Below are positions 53,491-63,828 of a stretch of DNA of 64,000 bases, piece after piece; the first letter of the stretch is position 1, and every line of letters begins with the position of its first letter. The notes below the pieces were generated by a model. The model ran no database searches. It was not told where the DNA came from and saw only the letters and a program-made list of their open reading frames with translations. Position numbers and translations under genes: made by a program. Source of the DNA: Ophiocordyceps camponoti-saundersi (nom. inval.) (Eukaryota > Ascomycota > Sordariomycetes > Hypocreales > Ophiocordycipitaceae); assembly GCA_003339415.1 (NCBI GenBank), contig PDHQ01000006.1, positions 303,668-367,667 on the forward strand. The letters run 5' to 3'.

Positions 53491-54003
53491 ATGTCCTCTC
53501 CTGGGCAGCAAAAGCACGATGAAATTCGTAACAGTCAACCTTCTTCTTCCACCCTCACGAACAATCCTGCCGACGATGCTGCAGGTCAGGATGGGTACGT
53601 CGTTCGAGAGACGGATTTCCGAGTCCATAGAGACAGGATCATTTGCTCCTACACCGCACCTGTGCACGTCTTCAACGACCTGAAGTGGTTTACTAACTAT
53701 AGCCGCTATGAAGGTCCCGTGAATATGATGACCGGTGAAAGACGCAAGGTCCTCGGGTCTGGCACGGTCAAGATTGTTCTCGGAGCAAACACGCTGACGC
53801 TATCGGAAGTTCGTTACATTCCCTGCTTAAAAGTCAACCATATGTCCCTCGAGCGACTTCACGAAACCGGATTTCTAGCTGACGTGCAGCACGACGAGCT
53901 TGTTCATGAGGGTTCGGACGAAGCTGTTTGCAGGCTGTACGACTGGAAAGGACATCCTTGCCTCGACGGTTCGCTTCCCGTTGGCAGTAATTATGTCGGC
54001 TGA
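53491..54003 (+). CDS. Stand-alone copia/TNT1-type Pol beta-barrel domain protein 1
   Basis: 170 residues, single exon, start ATCACCATGTCC. The first ~40 residues are Ser/Asn/Gln-rich and look disordered. Residues ~43-140 follow the pattern of the retropepsin-like beta-barrel that precedes integrase in Ty1/copia Pol: a His followed by WF (VHVFNDLKWFTNY), an LGSGTVKI-type strand, then SEVRYIPCLKVNHMSLERL, matching the copia pattern of G-x-GTV and V-x-YVP-x-L-x-x-N-x-(L/M)-S. Where copia Pol has the catalytic D-S/T-G-A, this protein has Ser53-Tyr-Thr-Ala, so protease activity is unlikely. No integrase, reverse transcriptase or LTRs accompany it. The frame is intact. A paralogue lies 660 bp downstream. 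Probably a domesticated transposon domain. Confidence 0.68.
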   Translation: MSSPGQQKHDEIRNSQPSSSTLTNNPADDAAGQDGYVVRETDFRVHRDRIICSYTAPVHVFNDLKWFTNYSRYEGPVNMMTGERRKVLGSGTVKIVLGANTLTLSEVRYIPCLKVNHMSLERLHETGFLADVQHDELVHEGSDEAVCRLYDWKGHPCLDGSLPVGSNYVG

Positions 54004-54665
54004 TATGGCGATACCAGACTGCCAGTATAGCCTGCCGGCAGACAAGGTCGTCAAAGGCCCAAGGGATGAAGATGGCTTGGCAGAGATGAACGAGAAACTG
54101 GTCACACGTGGAAAGGGTGTGGGATGTCAGGAACGAACGGTACAAGTGTTGTGGACGAAGTGGTGATGGCGTTTTACCTAGATCTCTTCTTGGCAGATGA
54201 ATGAGAGTGATTCCACGATAAAGCTCATATCTAGATCTTCGAAGGGCAAGTTTGGGGTAGATACGTCGAGACTACGATCGTGATGCCTTAGACATCAGCA
54301 AGCCTCAAAATCTTGGCCGATAGAAACGTTGCTAGAAGTGCCCCAAACCAAAAGCTTTCCACCCTGACTCTCCGCATTTGGGCTCGACTTTCTGCCTCCC
54401 AGCTTTCGCCCACACGCATCTGTGCCAGTCCATCTCCACTTTCCTCTTCCTTGAACTCTCTCCCAGACCTCGTTCTTGGTTTTCATCGCCACCTCTTTCG
54501 ACAAGACTCGCATCTTCTTAGGCGAGACGACCAAAGCAGATACTCTTCCTCCAACCCTGAAGGCTTCCAAGAAGCTCGCCAACTCAGCAAAGAAAAACAC
54601 TAAACCATCTCAACATATCAACCCTAGGGTAACGCTGTACGCAGGCTCTAGCACAAGTCTTCAGG
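54004..54665. other. Spacer between the two copia-like genes
   Basis: 662 bp. No LTR, integrase or reverse transcriptase sequence seen. C/T-rich near 54360-54500, probably the leader/promoter of the second gene. Confidence 0.5.
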
Positions 54666-55136
54666 ATGTCTCAAAATGCGATCGTACGCCATGAAGGCGG
54701 GCATAGGGTCATCAGCACGGACAACGCCAAACGCGACGTCGTCGTTTACAGCACCGTCACATCGAAGCACATGTTCAACAACCTGCAGTGGTTCAGCACC
54801 TATCAGCGCTTCGTCAGCTACGTCGATCTCACGACTGTCTTTGGCACCAAGGTACAGGCCCTCGGCAAGGGCACGGTGCAGATTTTTTTCAGAGGCAGTA
54901 TCAAGGAAAAGGACTACCTCGAGGAGGTCTACTACGTTCCCGACCTCGCAACGAACATGATCTCAGCCTCGAACTTAGGGGATGGGCTAGTGACTCTCGA
55001 CGTAGACGGCATGGAGCTGTGGTGTGGTGGGCCAGACCCTCGAAGCCTCGCATGGCAGGACGGCCAGTTGGTCCTCGAACATGCTCAGGCCGAGCCTGTC
55101 GAGTCGATCTCTAGCTTCATCAAGGTAGAGGACTGA
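54666..55136 (+). CDS. Stand-alone copia/TNT1-type Pol beta-barrel domain protein 2
   Basis: 156 residues, single exon. Same fold pattern as its upstream neighbour: KHMFNNLQWFSTYQRF, then a strand ending LGKGTVQIFF, then LEEVYYVPDLATNMISASNL. The catalytic position of copia proteases is occupied by Ser29-Thr-Val, so the Asp is lost in both paralogues. The disordered N-terminus is shorter than in paralogue 1; the C-terminus extends with a Trp/Cys-containing strand (MELWCGGPD) and an acidic tail. Identity to paralogue 1 looks low outside the core, so the duplication is old. Intact frame with two paralogues preserved suggests selection, though expression cannot be judged here. Confidence 0.68.
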   Translation: MSQNAIVRHEGGHRVISTDNAKRDVVVYSTVTSKHMFNNLQWFSTYQRFVSYVDLTTVFGTKVQALGKGTVQIFFRGSIKEKDYLEEVYYVPDLATNMISASNLGDGLVTLDVDGMELWCGGPDPRSLAWQDGQLVLEHAQAEPVESISSFIKVED

Positions 55137-55544
55137 AGAGTGATGGGGAGAAACCGGGGCAGTATGGAGTTTTCCCATGTTCAGTGGCGTTAAGCGTCTT
55201 CTTAAACACAATATCATCGAATCTAAGCAGCCTAGAAGGTTCTCAATCGGGGCTCTATATTGACACAACGTAGACGACGTAGGCTTTTGCGTGGCGGGTA
55301 GATACGTTATCGCACACATGTAGGCCCCTTTGCAGGCAAACATCCTCTCCAGCGCCTGCTCACCGCGTCAAAACGATTCAAAGCTTCGAAGCCTCCTCCC
55401 GGTCATCATGGATGAAAGACCACCTCAACGCCCAGCATCGAGAACAAAACAAGTCCAAACTTCCACCCTTTACCGCATCCCCAACAGGTCGTGACAATCG
55501 GCTCCTCGTCCCCCTTGAATTCAAGAACCTTCGAGTAGGCATCA
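55137..55544. other. Convergent 3' intergenic
   Basis: 408 bp between copia-like gene 2 and PAPS reductase; nothing seen. Confidence 0.45.
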
Positions 55545-56435
55545 CTACACGGGCGCCACCACCTGCTGGCTCGCGTCTTGCTCCTTTTCAGCGGCGGCGA
55601 GATACTGAGCATATCTCGAAAACTTATTGTGGATGCCGCACTCAGTCTTCATCTGACCCTTCCAACGACCGGCACGTTCATCCTCGCCATCCTGAACGGG
55701 ACTCGTCGAGTGCCAGTCGCCGACTGATTTATACCCGCGATCCAAGAGGGCGTTGTACGGCACGTCATTGTCTTTGATATATTGGTTGACCTGGGCAAAA
55801 GTCCAGGCTGCCATGGGGTTGATCTTGATGATGGCGCGCTCATCGTCGAGCTCGATTATGGGGATGGAGCCGCGGGCGGCGCCCTGGGAACGACGACGGC
55901 CGTTGAGGACGGCGGCGACGCAGAGCTGGTCGTACGCCCGTTGCAGAGGTTCGACCTTGACCATCCAGTCGTACAATTCGCTCGAGGAATTCCAAAGCTC
56001 TTTGCCGTACGTTTCCTCGAGCTGCTCCGCTGTATCGATGCCTTCGGGCTTGAAAATATGGACATGGACGTCCGGGTAGCGCTGTCTGACGCGGTCGATC
56101 AAGTCATACGTCTCGGGGAAGTGGTATAGGGTGTCGAGGAATATGAGGTCGATGGGTTTGGAGCTGCCTCTTTCTTGCTGGATCTTGGACAGCATGTCGA
56201 GAGTGACGAGGCCAGTTAGGCCAAAGGCTGTTGATTGATAGAGGTTGGGGAACATTATGGTGCAGAAGCGGAGGATATCCATGGGTTGCATGGTTTCCAT
56301 CTGATGGTTTAGAAAGTCAATGTGCTCCCGCGTGAGAGACACATTGGGCCGGGACTTTTTTGGCCGGGGTGAAGAGTCTGAGTGAGCAGAGACGTAGCCG
56401 GACTCAGGGTCGTGATCATCGGCGAAGGGAGCCAT
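55545..56435 (-). CDS. met16: Phosphoadenylyl-sulfate (PAPS) reductase
   Basis: Thioredoxin-dependent reduction of PAPS to sulfite in sulfate assimilation; cytosolic. 296 residues, single exon; start at 56435 (MAPFADDHD) chosen over the upstream in-frame Met at 56480, whose extra residues look like leader. Family blocks: AFGLTGLVTLDMLSKI, IDLIFLDTLYHFPETYDL, KPEGIDTAEQLEETYG, LYDWMVKVEPLQRA, NGRRRSQGAARG (PAPS binding), WTFAQVNQYIKDNDVPYN, LLDRGYKSVGDWHST. The catalytic Cys is in KTECGIH near the C-terminus. The extra cysteine pairs of the plant/bacterial APS (4Fe-4S) type are absent, so it is the PAPS type. Supplies sulfite to the siroheme-dependent sulfite reductase, linking it to met1 in this window. 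Confidence 0.93.
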   Translation of the reverse strand: MAPFADDHDPESGYVSAHSDSSPRPKKSRPNVSLTREHIDFLNHQMETMQPMDILRFCTIMFPNLYQSTAFGLTGLVTLDMLSKIQQERGSSKPIDLIFLDTLYHFPETYDLIDRVRQRYPDVHVHIFKPEGIDTAEQLEETYGKELWNSSSELYDWMVKVEPLQRAYDQLCVAAVLNGRRRSQGAARGSIPIIELDDERAIIKINPMAAWTFAQVNQYIKDNDVPYNALLDRGYKSVGDWHSTSPVQDGEDERAGRWKGQMKTECGIHNKFSRYAQYLAAAEKEQDASQQVVAPV

Positions 56436-57585
56436 GATGCTCAGAGAAGTAAGAATCAGGTGTAGAAGGTGAATTGACAAGTGCCTTGGTCTGGGAACGA
56501 GTATTGAAGCCCAGATATGTGTATAACTGTCCGTGTATACAGACCTCTATCGGTATGTATGACGTCTTCCAAGCGACTTTTCTACAACAAGCTGCTTAGA
56601 CGAAACGAACCAAGAGGAAGAGGGATTAGAGAGAGAATAAAGAGTCTAGAAGATGACAAGGGAAAGATGAACAAATCAAAATACTCGTCCTCCAAAGACA
56701 ACAAGGGAAACATGGCGAGCACGACATGTCTGACTAATTTGCCATGAGACTCGGGGGGGGTTAGTTGGACCCGATCACGACATCGACGCCATTACTTCCG
56801 CGATGGGGGATCCCGGGCCTGTGATTGGCCAGCGGGGGATCCGCCTGGAGTTTAGACCTGGATATGTCAAGGTTGGCACCACCAGTGGGGGGGGGGGGTC
56901 CCTGGAAGGGCGATGCATTGAAGGTAGGTAGGTACTGCCACCGTATGTATGTATGTACCTATGTATTGGTGTACAGAGATAGGAGGAAAAGGAATGAGGA
57001 AGCTGGCGGTGACGATTTCTCGCGGCGGGATTGAGAATGCGGAGGAGAATGAAGCCGGGGAATTCCAGGGGGGTTTTGTTGAGTTGGTTTTAGCGTGTAC
57101 GGATAGACTATGGTTGATTGCTGAAGGTGTTAGTCATCATCGAAGGATGGTCTTTATTGTGCCCTTTTTTGTCGCAGTTTTTCCTTATTTTTTTTTCTTT
57201 TCGTTTTCTTTTTTTCCAAGGGTATCTCCTTCCTTCAAGCGTTCTCTCTTCGTCAACTCAAAATTCCCCCCTCCTCCTTCAATTCCCTGATCCCTAAGCT
57301 TCAGCATGGCGTTTCACTTGTGATAAATGACGTTCAACTTGCTATAGCGGTGGAGCCCCCTGGAAGTAACGGTAGTAACGACTAACCAGAGAACCCCCCG
57401 GTATCGGCAGAACATATTTCCCGTGTCCCTGTAATGTCGGACAGGGGCCCCTGGAGGGGGAAACGAAAGAGAGAGTCGAGAGGGGGGGGGGAAGATGATG
57501 AGGAGGGGTCTGAAGACTTCCATCAAAAGACCCCTGGCACTCGTCATTGCCCCTCCCCTCCATCGTCATCGCTCATTGTTCATAG
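56436..57585. promoter_or_regulatory. Divergent intergenic, PAPS reductase / phosphoserine phosphatase
   Basis: 1150 bp. Contains G homopolymers (56752-56761, 56888-56898, 57482-57491) and GGTA and TATG repeats near 56926-56960. No gene seen. Confidence 0.5.
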
Positions 57586-58947
57586 ATGGCCGACGCCGCT
57601 CGAAAGCGGCCGCAGCTGGCGGCTACAACGCGGAAAAGCTCGTATCTTAGCGATCTACAGCAGTATCGTCCGCCTAAGCCGGCTCATTCGGGCATTGACG
57701 CCGTCGTCGCCGCCGATGCCCGTCCTGAGCAGTCGTCTCCGGCGGCGGCGCCGCCGGCCGTGGCGGTCTTCAACGGCATCCCGTCTGACGATAATCCGCC
57801 AACCATTGTCGAAAGCGGCCTGAGCCATGCTTTGTCTCATGCTAGTTGCGCCCCCGCCCCGGGCCGTCAGACCGATCGGCTCGTCGCCACGCTTTTCTAC
57901 AAGCACTCGGTGCCTACGGACGTGGCGCCGGCCGATTCCATCGATGATTTCCCCCTCGAGCCCCCCTCGGCCGTCGAGGCGGAGCAGCTTGATCACCTCT
58001 ACGGTTCCTATGTGTCGCCTCTATGCGTCGCCTCTTTTCTGCACCTCATGTCGACGTTTCCGCAGCCTCGCGACGACTGCGATGCGCCACACTCGTCGCA
58101 TCGTTGTCTCGATAGTCAGCACCACCCACGCGTCGTCGAGCTGACGCTCGGCCCTGCGCCCGAACCGCACTACCTCGGTCTCGATGATCTGCGCCGCCAC
58201 GAGGCCATCTATCGCTTCGAGCGTGAGTGGAACGTCGACGTCGCTCTGCAACGCGACCTGGTCTGGCGTCGCCACCCTCGCCTCGTCGTCTTCGACATGG
58301 ACAGCACGCTCATCACCCAGGAGGTCATTGAGCTGCTCGCCGCTGCCGTCGAGGAACCGCCCGATCTGGCCGCCCGCGTCGCCCGCATCACCGAGCGCGC
58401 CATGCGCGGCGAGCTCGACTTTGATGCCTCGTTCCGCGAGCGCCTAGCCCTTCTCAAGGGCCTCGACGCGTCCCTCTTCGACGACTTGCGGCCCGTCCTC
58501 AATCTCACTCCCGGCGCCGCCGACCTCGTCCGCGCCCTGAAGCGTCTCGGCGTCAAGACCGCCGTCCTGTCTGGTGGGTTTCAGCCATTGACGGAATGGC
58601 TTGCGGGCGAGCTCGGCATCGACTACGCCTACGCCAACCGAGTTGAAATCGTCGACGGGAAGCTCACCGGCGACGTCGAGGGCACCATTGTCGGCAAGGA
58701 ACGCAAGCGCGACCTCCTTGTCGAGATTGCCACCAAGGAGAACATCGACTTGGCTCAGGTGGTGGCCGTAGGAGATGGCGCCAACGACTTGCTGATGCTG
58801 GAAAAGGCGGGACTGGGCGTCGCGTGGAATGCGAAGCCGCGCGTCCAGCTCGAGGCCGATGCGCGGCTCAACGGTGACAGTCTGTTGGATCTGCTTTTCC
58901 TATTCGGTTTCACCGGTGAGGAGATTTGCATGCTGGTTGCCAAGTGA
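57586..58947 (+). CDS. serB: Phosphoserine phosphatase (SerB type)
   Basis: Last step of serine synthesis: phosphoserine to serine. 453 residues, single exon. The first ~215 residues form a fungal N-terminal extension with an ACT-like second half (PRVVELTLGPAP, ALQRDLVWRRHPRLVV leading into the HAD core). HAD motif I is FDMDSTLITQEVIELLA (nucleophile Asp about 237), with MRGELDFDASFRERLALLKG as substrate helix, motif II VLSGGFQPLTEWLA, and motif III/IV VAVGDGANDLLMLEKAGLGV. The C-terminus LLFLFGFTGEEI is typical. Start at 57586 follows a C/T-rich leader; no presequence. All catalytic residues present. Confidence 0.94.
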   Translation: MADAARKRPQLAATTRKSSYLSDLQQYRPPKPAHSGIDAVVAADARPEQSSPAAAPPAVAVFNGIPSDDNPPTIVESGLSHALSHASCAPAPGRQTDRLVATLFYKHSVPTDVAPADSIDDFPLEPPSAVEAEQLDHLYGSYVSPLCVASFLHLMSTFPQPRDDCDAPHSSHRCLDSQHHPRVVELTLGPAPEPHYLGLDDLRRHEAIYRFEREWNVDVALQRDLVWRRHPRLVVFDMDSTLITQEVIELLAAAVEEPPDLAARVARITERAMRGELDFDASFRERLALLKGLDASLFDDLRPVLNLTPGAADLVRALKRLGVKTAVLSGGFQPLTEWLAGELGIDYAYANRVEIVDGKLTGDVEGTIVGKERKRDLLVEIATKENIDLAQVVAVGDGANDLLMLEKAGLGVAWNAKPRVQLEADARLNGDSLLDLLFLFGFTGEEICMLVAK

Positions 58948-59177
58948 AGAACTGATCTGTTCGTCGAACCGCGGAGAGTAGGTATGGTGTTGTTGCATGG
59001 CGATTTTTGGATACTAGCATCAGCCAGCAAATTGAATTGATTCCATTCGCTGGAGAAGGCAGGTCTTGAACAGTATTGGAGTGTGTCAAGGGTGCGAGGT
59101 TATTATACTCTAAACTGCTGACGACCAACGGTCTCAACCCAGCCACGCCAGCCGTTCCGACCAGCCATGGACGCCCC

Positions 59178-59767
59178 TCAGGGATAACCGTCCTTGCCCC
59201 ACTTGTTGAATTTGTCGTGCATCTCCTTGGGAAGTGTAACGTTGGGCACGATGACGACGTTGAGGGCGCTCGGTGCCTGCTTCGGGTCCTTTTTCGGGTC
59301 GCCGCCAGGGTGATAGTGGTATTTGCCTTCCGTGTCGGACTCCCACGGCATGCCGCTTTTGGCGATGTTCACCGGCGACTCTGAGGTGACGCCGGTAGGG
59401 CTTCGAGCTGGTGAGAAGAGAAGGAAAAGAGAGAACATCAGTCGGCGCACTGGACGGTCATTGGGCTCGGGAAGGGGGGAGCTTGAAAGAATACCAAAAT
59501 AGAAGCCAGCGCCGCCAATGGCAGCGACCATGACGCCACCGAGGATCTAAGAGCAAAGAAAAATAAAGGGCGATATCGTCAGCAGCGTCCAGCCGGTGCC
59601 ATTGAAGTCGCTGGAGCTTCGATTTATGTATGTTCTATCCGGAGCGGAGAACCAACCATCAACTCCGGGTTGCGCTTCGTCTGCTGCTTAAGCTCGTCTT
59701 TAGGAACCCCATGCTCGAGGCGACGAAGCGAAGTTGTAAAGAGACGGCGAGCAGCAAAAGAAGCCAT
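59178..59767 (-). CDS. Conserved small mitochondrial single-pass membrane protein, unknown function
   Basis: Exons 59767-59657, 59546-59495, 59407-59178 with introns of 110 and 87 bp; 130 residues. Basic presequence (MASFAARRLFTTSLRRL), then KRNPELMILGG leading to a single membrane segment (GGVMVAAIGGAGFYFG). The rest is soluble and highly polar (MPWESDTEGKYHYHPGGDPK, ALNVVIVPNVTLPKEMHDKF, NKWGKDGYP). I recall close relatives in other filamentous fungi as conserved hypothetical mitochondrial proteins; the size and architecture suit a supernumerary respiratory or inner-membrane subunit, which is inference. ATCACGTG lies about 130 bp upstream of the start. Confidence 0.78.
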
Positions 59768-61145
59768 CGTGGTCTTCGTCGTTTTTAGGAGGGGGTGGGG
59801 AAGACGGCAATTGGGCGGATGGTGAGGTGATGATTGCCTTTTTTGATGAAGGGGATTATGGCTTGACGTCGACGAGGCTGATGATGGATTCAAATCACGT
59901 GCAGAGTCACGATTTCGTCTCACACAGAATTAGACGGCGAGAAGCGTGTGGAGTGGGAAGGGATGGAGGGATGAACGGATGAGCGGTGCTACCCACTGCC
60001 CTAGTATATAATGCTGTGGGCAGCACTGCAGTAGCATAAGGCAGATCCTCCTCCGAGGAATCACAGGAAGATCTCACAAACGTCTGCGTAGGTACCTATT
60101 TATGAGGCACATCTTTATGCGGTCGATCGGAGAGCCCGGGGATGAGGGGGGAATCAGCATGCAACAGACGGATACATTCACACGGTAGGTAAACAAGCGA
60201 GAACAAGAGGAGAAGGGAACCAATTTAACCACCCCTCTCCACTCCCCTCCCCTTCCCCTCTCATCCCCTCCCCCCTTACATGGGCCAACCTGGTGCTGAG
60301 CCCCAAAGTATTTTCCTCCGGACGCGACTTGCACCCGGCCCGATACAAGAGAAAAAACTTGCTGCGCTTCGAGCGGGGGTCTCAGGTGAAGTTGCTGCGA
60401 ATATGTATGTATGTATCCGTACAGGGCTACAGGCTATAATAGCTACCACCGCAAGATGAGCATCGACTCATCGTCATCTACATACTATCGACGAGGCGGA
60501 GTAAGTCGGCAGATACGTCCGTACATATGTACATGTACATATAACGAAGCGGGTGACAAAAAAGCAACTGTCAGGAGGAATAAAGAAGAAGAAGAAGAAG
60601 AAGAAGAACCTCAACTCGACTGTGTCGTCATCTTTTTTTTCCCTCCTTCTCCGTCCATCTCCATCTCCTACTCCTCCTTGGCTCTCTCTCACTTGTGTCC
60701 CTTTTTTGGGGGGCCACGACGCCGCCCTGTTTCCTTTTTCTCTCACTCTCTCTTTCATTTCTCTCTTATAATTTCCTCACCTTTCTTACTTTCTTTTTCC
60801 TACTACTGGGCTCTTCTGCCCTATCCTTTTTTCTCGCTTGCTCAATCTTATTTCCTCCCCTGTCGCCTTTTCTCTCTCTCTCTCTCTCTTTTCTCTCACT
60901 TCCACCCCCTCGTCGTCCACTCTCTCCCTTTCGACGCCCCTTTGACCAACGACGACTCACCTCTTCACCGACGACCTTGTTTTTCTTTGCCTGTCTGACT
61001 CGACCGTCTCTTTCCCTTGGAACCCTTGGGGAAAAATCGAAAATCTTCTCCGCTTCGTCTCGGGTTTGACAGAGATCGAGTGGCCGGTAGTGACTACCAT
61101 GTTATAGCCCCGTCAACCCAAACCCGGCTGCTTGCATTGCGAGTC
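59768..61145. promoter_or_regulatory. Divergent intergenic, mitochondrial protein / palmitoyltransferase
   Basis: 1378 bp. ATCACGTG at 59894-59901 near the mitochondrial gene; GAA repeat near 60584-60608; very pyrimidine-rich 60630-61000, the likely leader of the palmitoyltransferase, with a (CT)n run at about 60872-60889. Confidence 0.5.
59894..59901. promoter_or_regulatory. RTCACGTG E-box (Cbf1-type)
   Basis: ATCACGTG about 130 bp upstream of the small mitochondrial protein start. Same octamer as upstream of mrps16. Function inferred. Confidence 0.4.
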
Positions 61146-62993
61146 ATGGTCAAGGACGATAAGCAGGCCGCGGCGCCGCATGCCAACGCGCAATCTTCGC
61201 GCATACGGCAAGACACGGCCTCGTCGCCGGCTCCAAGGACATATGGCGCAAAGAGAGGCAGCGTCGCCAGCATGTCCACTGCCGGTCGCGCCCTCAGTTT
61301 AACGGCCAAGAGCCATGTCCCGTCCATCACCTCGCCCGCCTTCCTTCGTCCCATGAGCTCCCAGAAGCTGCAGGCCCAGCGTGCCACCGTTTCGAGACCG
61401 ATAATCTCGACACCTTCTCAACCGCCCCAGTCTCCACGATCCGCCCATTTCGACGACGCCGCCACCGACATCTGTGGCAGCGTCATCGACGACGCCACAC
61501 ATGACCGCCGCAACAAGGCGGCGGCTGCTGCTACTGCTGCTGCTGCCGCCGCTGCTCCACCCCCTTCGAGAGGCACCGAGGCGACTGAGCCCGACGCTCT
61601 GGACCGTGCTAACGCGAGTCCCGAGCCCGGTCACCACCCCAATGGCAGTCAGACGGAGAGCGTTCGACCCCTGCGCGACGCCCGCAGCCACCCTGGCCCC
61701 CAAACCGACGCCGAACTCGGACGACTGCCCAGCCCCATCAAGTCGTCGCGCTCCTTTCGCTCCAGCTTCCTCCTCCCGAGCCGTAGCGATCACGGCGCCG
61801 CCAGCCAGAACCGAAGCACAGAGGGGGCCGAGAAGCTGTCGTCCAGCAACTCGTCCCCCCGTTTGCGATCCGTCACCATCCAGAAGAAACCGCAGACCTC
61901 ATCGCCACCCGCCAAAGGCCACGTCTACCAGTACTTTTCTGGAAATACCGTCTTCTGCCTGGGCGGCCGGTGGCAGAACACGAGGCACATGCCCATCAAT
62001 GTCGCTACCGGCCTCTTGGTCATCACCCCGTGCGTCCTGTTCTTCATATTCGAAGCTCCCTGGCTCTGGCACAACATCTCGCCCGCCATTCCCATCACCT
62101 TTGCCTATGTCGCCTACATATGCGTCTCGTCCTTTATACATGCCTCCGTGTCGGACCCGGGCGTGAGTAATCCCAGATATCCCTCAGTCCGAGACCGTTT
62201 CGACTAACAAGACTTCAAGATTCTCCCACGAAACCTGCACCGTTTTCCTCCCATACTCGAATCCGACGACCCTTTACGCGTCGGCCCGCCCACCAACGAC
62301 TGGACGCTGACAAAGTCGTCCGAGGGCACCGCCGCCGCCATGGAGGTTCCCGTCAAGCACTGCCGCACGTGCAACATTTGGCGGCCTCCTCGCGCTCACC
62401 ACTGTCGTCTCTGCGACAACTGCATCGAGACGCACGACCATCATTGCGTCTGGCTCAACAACTGTGTCGGCAAGCGCAACTATCGATTCTTCTTCACCTT
62501 TGTCACGTCGGCTGCCCTTCTGGCGCTGTACCTGATCGGCACCAGTCTGACCCAGTTGCTCGTCTTTATGAGCCGCGAAAACATTTCTTTCATGGAATCC
62601 ATCGACCACTTTCGAGTTCCTTTGGCCCTCGCCATCCTAGGCTTTCTCGAATTCCTCTATCCCGCCGCCCTCATGGGATACCACATCTTTCTCATGGCAC
62701 GCGGCGAGACGACCCGCGAGTACATGAACTCGCACAAGTTCGCCAAGAAGGAGCGATATCGAGCCTTTAGTCAAGGCAGCATCTTCCAGAACCTGATGGT
62801 CGTCCTCTGTCGGCCCCGGCCGCCGAGCTATTACCGATTCAAAAAGAAGTATACTTACGGAGATCAGCGGCTGGGCGACCGCCGACGGCGCCGTGGACGC
62901 AAGAACTCGCAAGGGGTCGAAATGGAGTCTGTACACCCCACGTCGGCCGGACTCCAGGGGCCTATGGCCTTGAGAGGGGACAACATGGTATAG
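61146..62993 (+). CDS. erf2: DHHC palmitoyltransferase, Erf2 type
   Basis: Endomembrane protein S-palmitoyltransferase (Erf2 palmitoylates Ras with Erf4). Exons 61146-62162 and 62220-62993, 57-bp intron, 596 residues. The first ~260 residues are Ser/Pro/Ala-rich and disordered, with a poly-Ala run near residue 130-140 (longer than yeast Erf2). Then [15 protein letters not shown] (Erf2-type lead-in), two helices, the DPGILPRN motif at the splice junction, and the Cys-rich domain: [38 protein letters not shown] with the DHHC catalytic core. Two more helices follow and a basic C-tail. The open frame extends upstream to 61017 but without an ATG, so 61146 is the start. Confidence 0.92.
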
Positions 62994-63828
62994 GAGGGTT
63001 CCCCGGATTCTATTCTTTCTTCTTGATGCCATTTCACCCTCTTTATCACCCGCACATGCGGTTGCCTTTTCTTCTCTGTTCTTTTGTTTTTATTTTTCAT
63101 TTCTTTCTCTATTTTCATTCGCCCTTTTTCTTCACCTGTCTATTCTTTAACCCTATACTTTTTTTATCTCTTGTTCATTACACCTCACCCGGAAAGATGG
63201 TCGTCTTTAATGGTCTCCGGATATTGATAATACGTCTTTTGTCTACTATACCCTCTGCAAGGAGTCTTGCCTGTACTTGTTCCCCCCTTTTTTTATGTTT
63301 TCTTCTTCCTATTCACATTCATCTTGCTGTTGTTAATACTGTCACCTTTTTCATCTTCATATTTCTTCTATTCTCTCTCCATGGAGGCCCCGTATCTATG
63401 TCCTGTACGAACACGTTTGAGAAGCGGTTTCTAGGCCAATCTTGTCCAGACGAGTGGAATGTCTTGTTAGTCTCTTGTGGATGTGGTAACGCAGTTGACA
63501 GCTGAACCTGCGACTCGGATTAGTTGCTGATGCCAGCCAACCAAAGGGTTAGACAAAGGGAGAGGGAGTTGTCCAGTAGTGGTCTAGGGTAGTCCTGTAA
63601 ATAGGGCGAAAAGGGAAAAAGGGGTGAAAAGAAAAAAACTCGTATGAGTCAGCAGCTAAGATGAAGCCAGAGCCCGTCACCCGGCGTGAATAAGAGTAAT
63701 CTTCTTTCCTCCCTCTCATATTCATCAATCTCCACCATCATCTATCTCGTCTATCTCTCTTCTTCATACCTTCTCCAGAGTCACGCCCTCACACCCACCA
63801 GAGCCTCGTCGAGGCTCGTCGCGACCAG
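62994..63828. other. Intergenic, tandem
   Basis: 835 bp, T/C-rich throughout, consistent with the 3' UTR of erf2 and a long leader for the next gene. No gene seen. Confidence 0.5.

Noticed and set aside
53491..55136. A complete copia retrotransposon at this locus
   Set aside because: No LTRs, integrase or reverse transcriptase motifs in the flanks or spacer; only the one domain is present in each gene.
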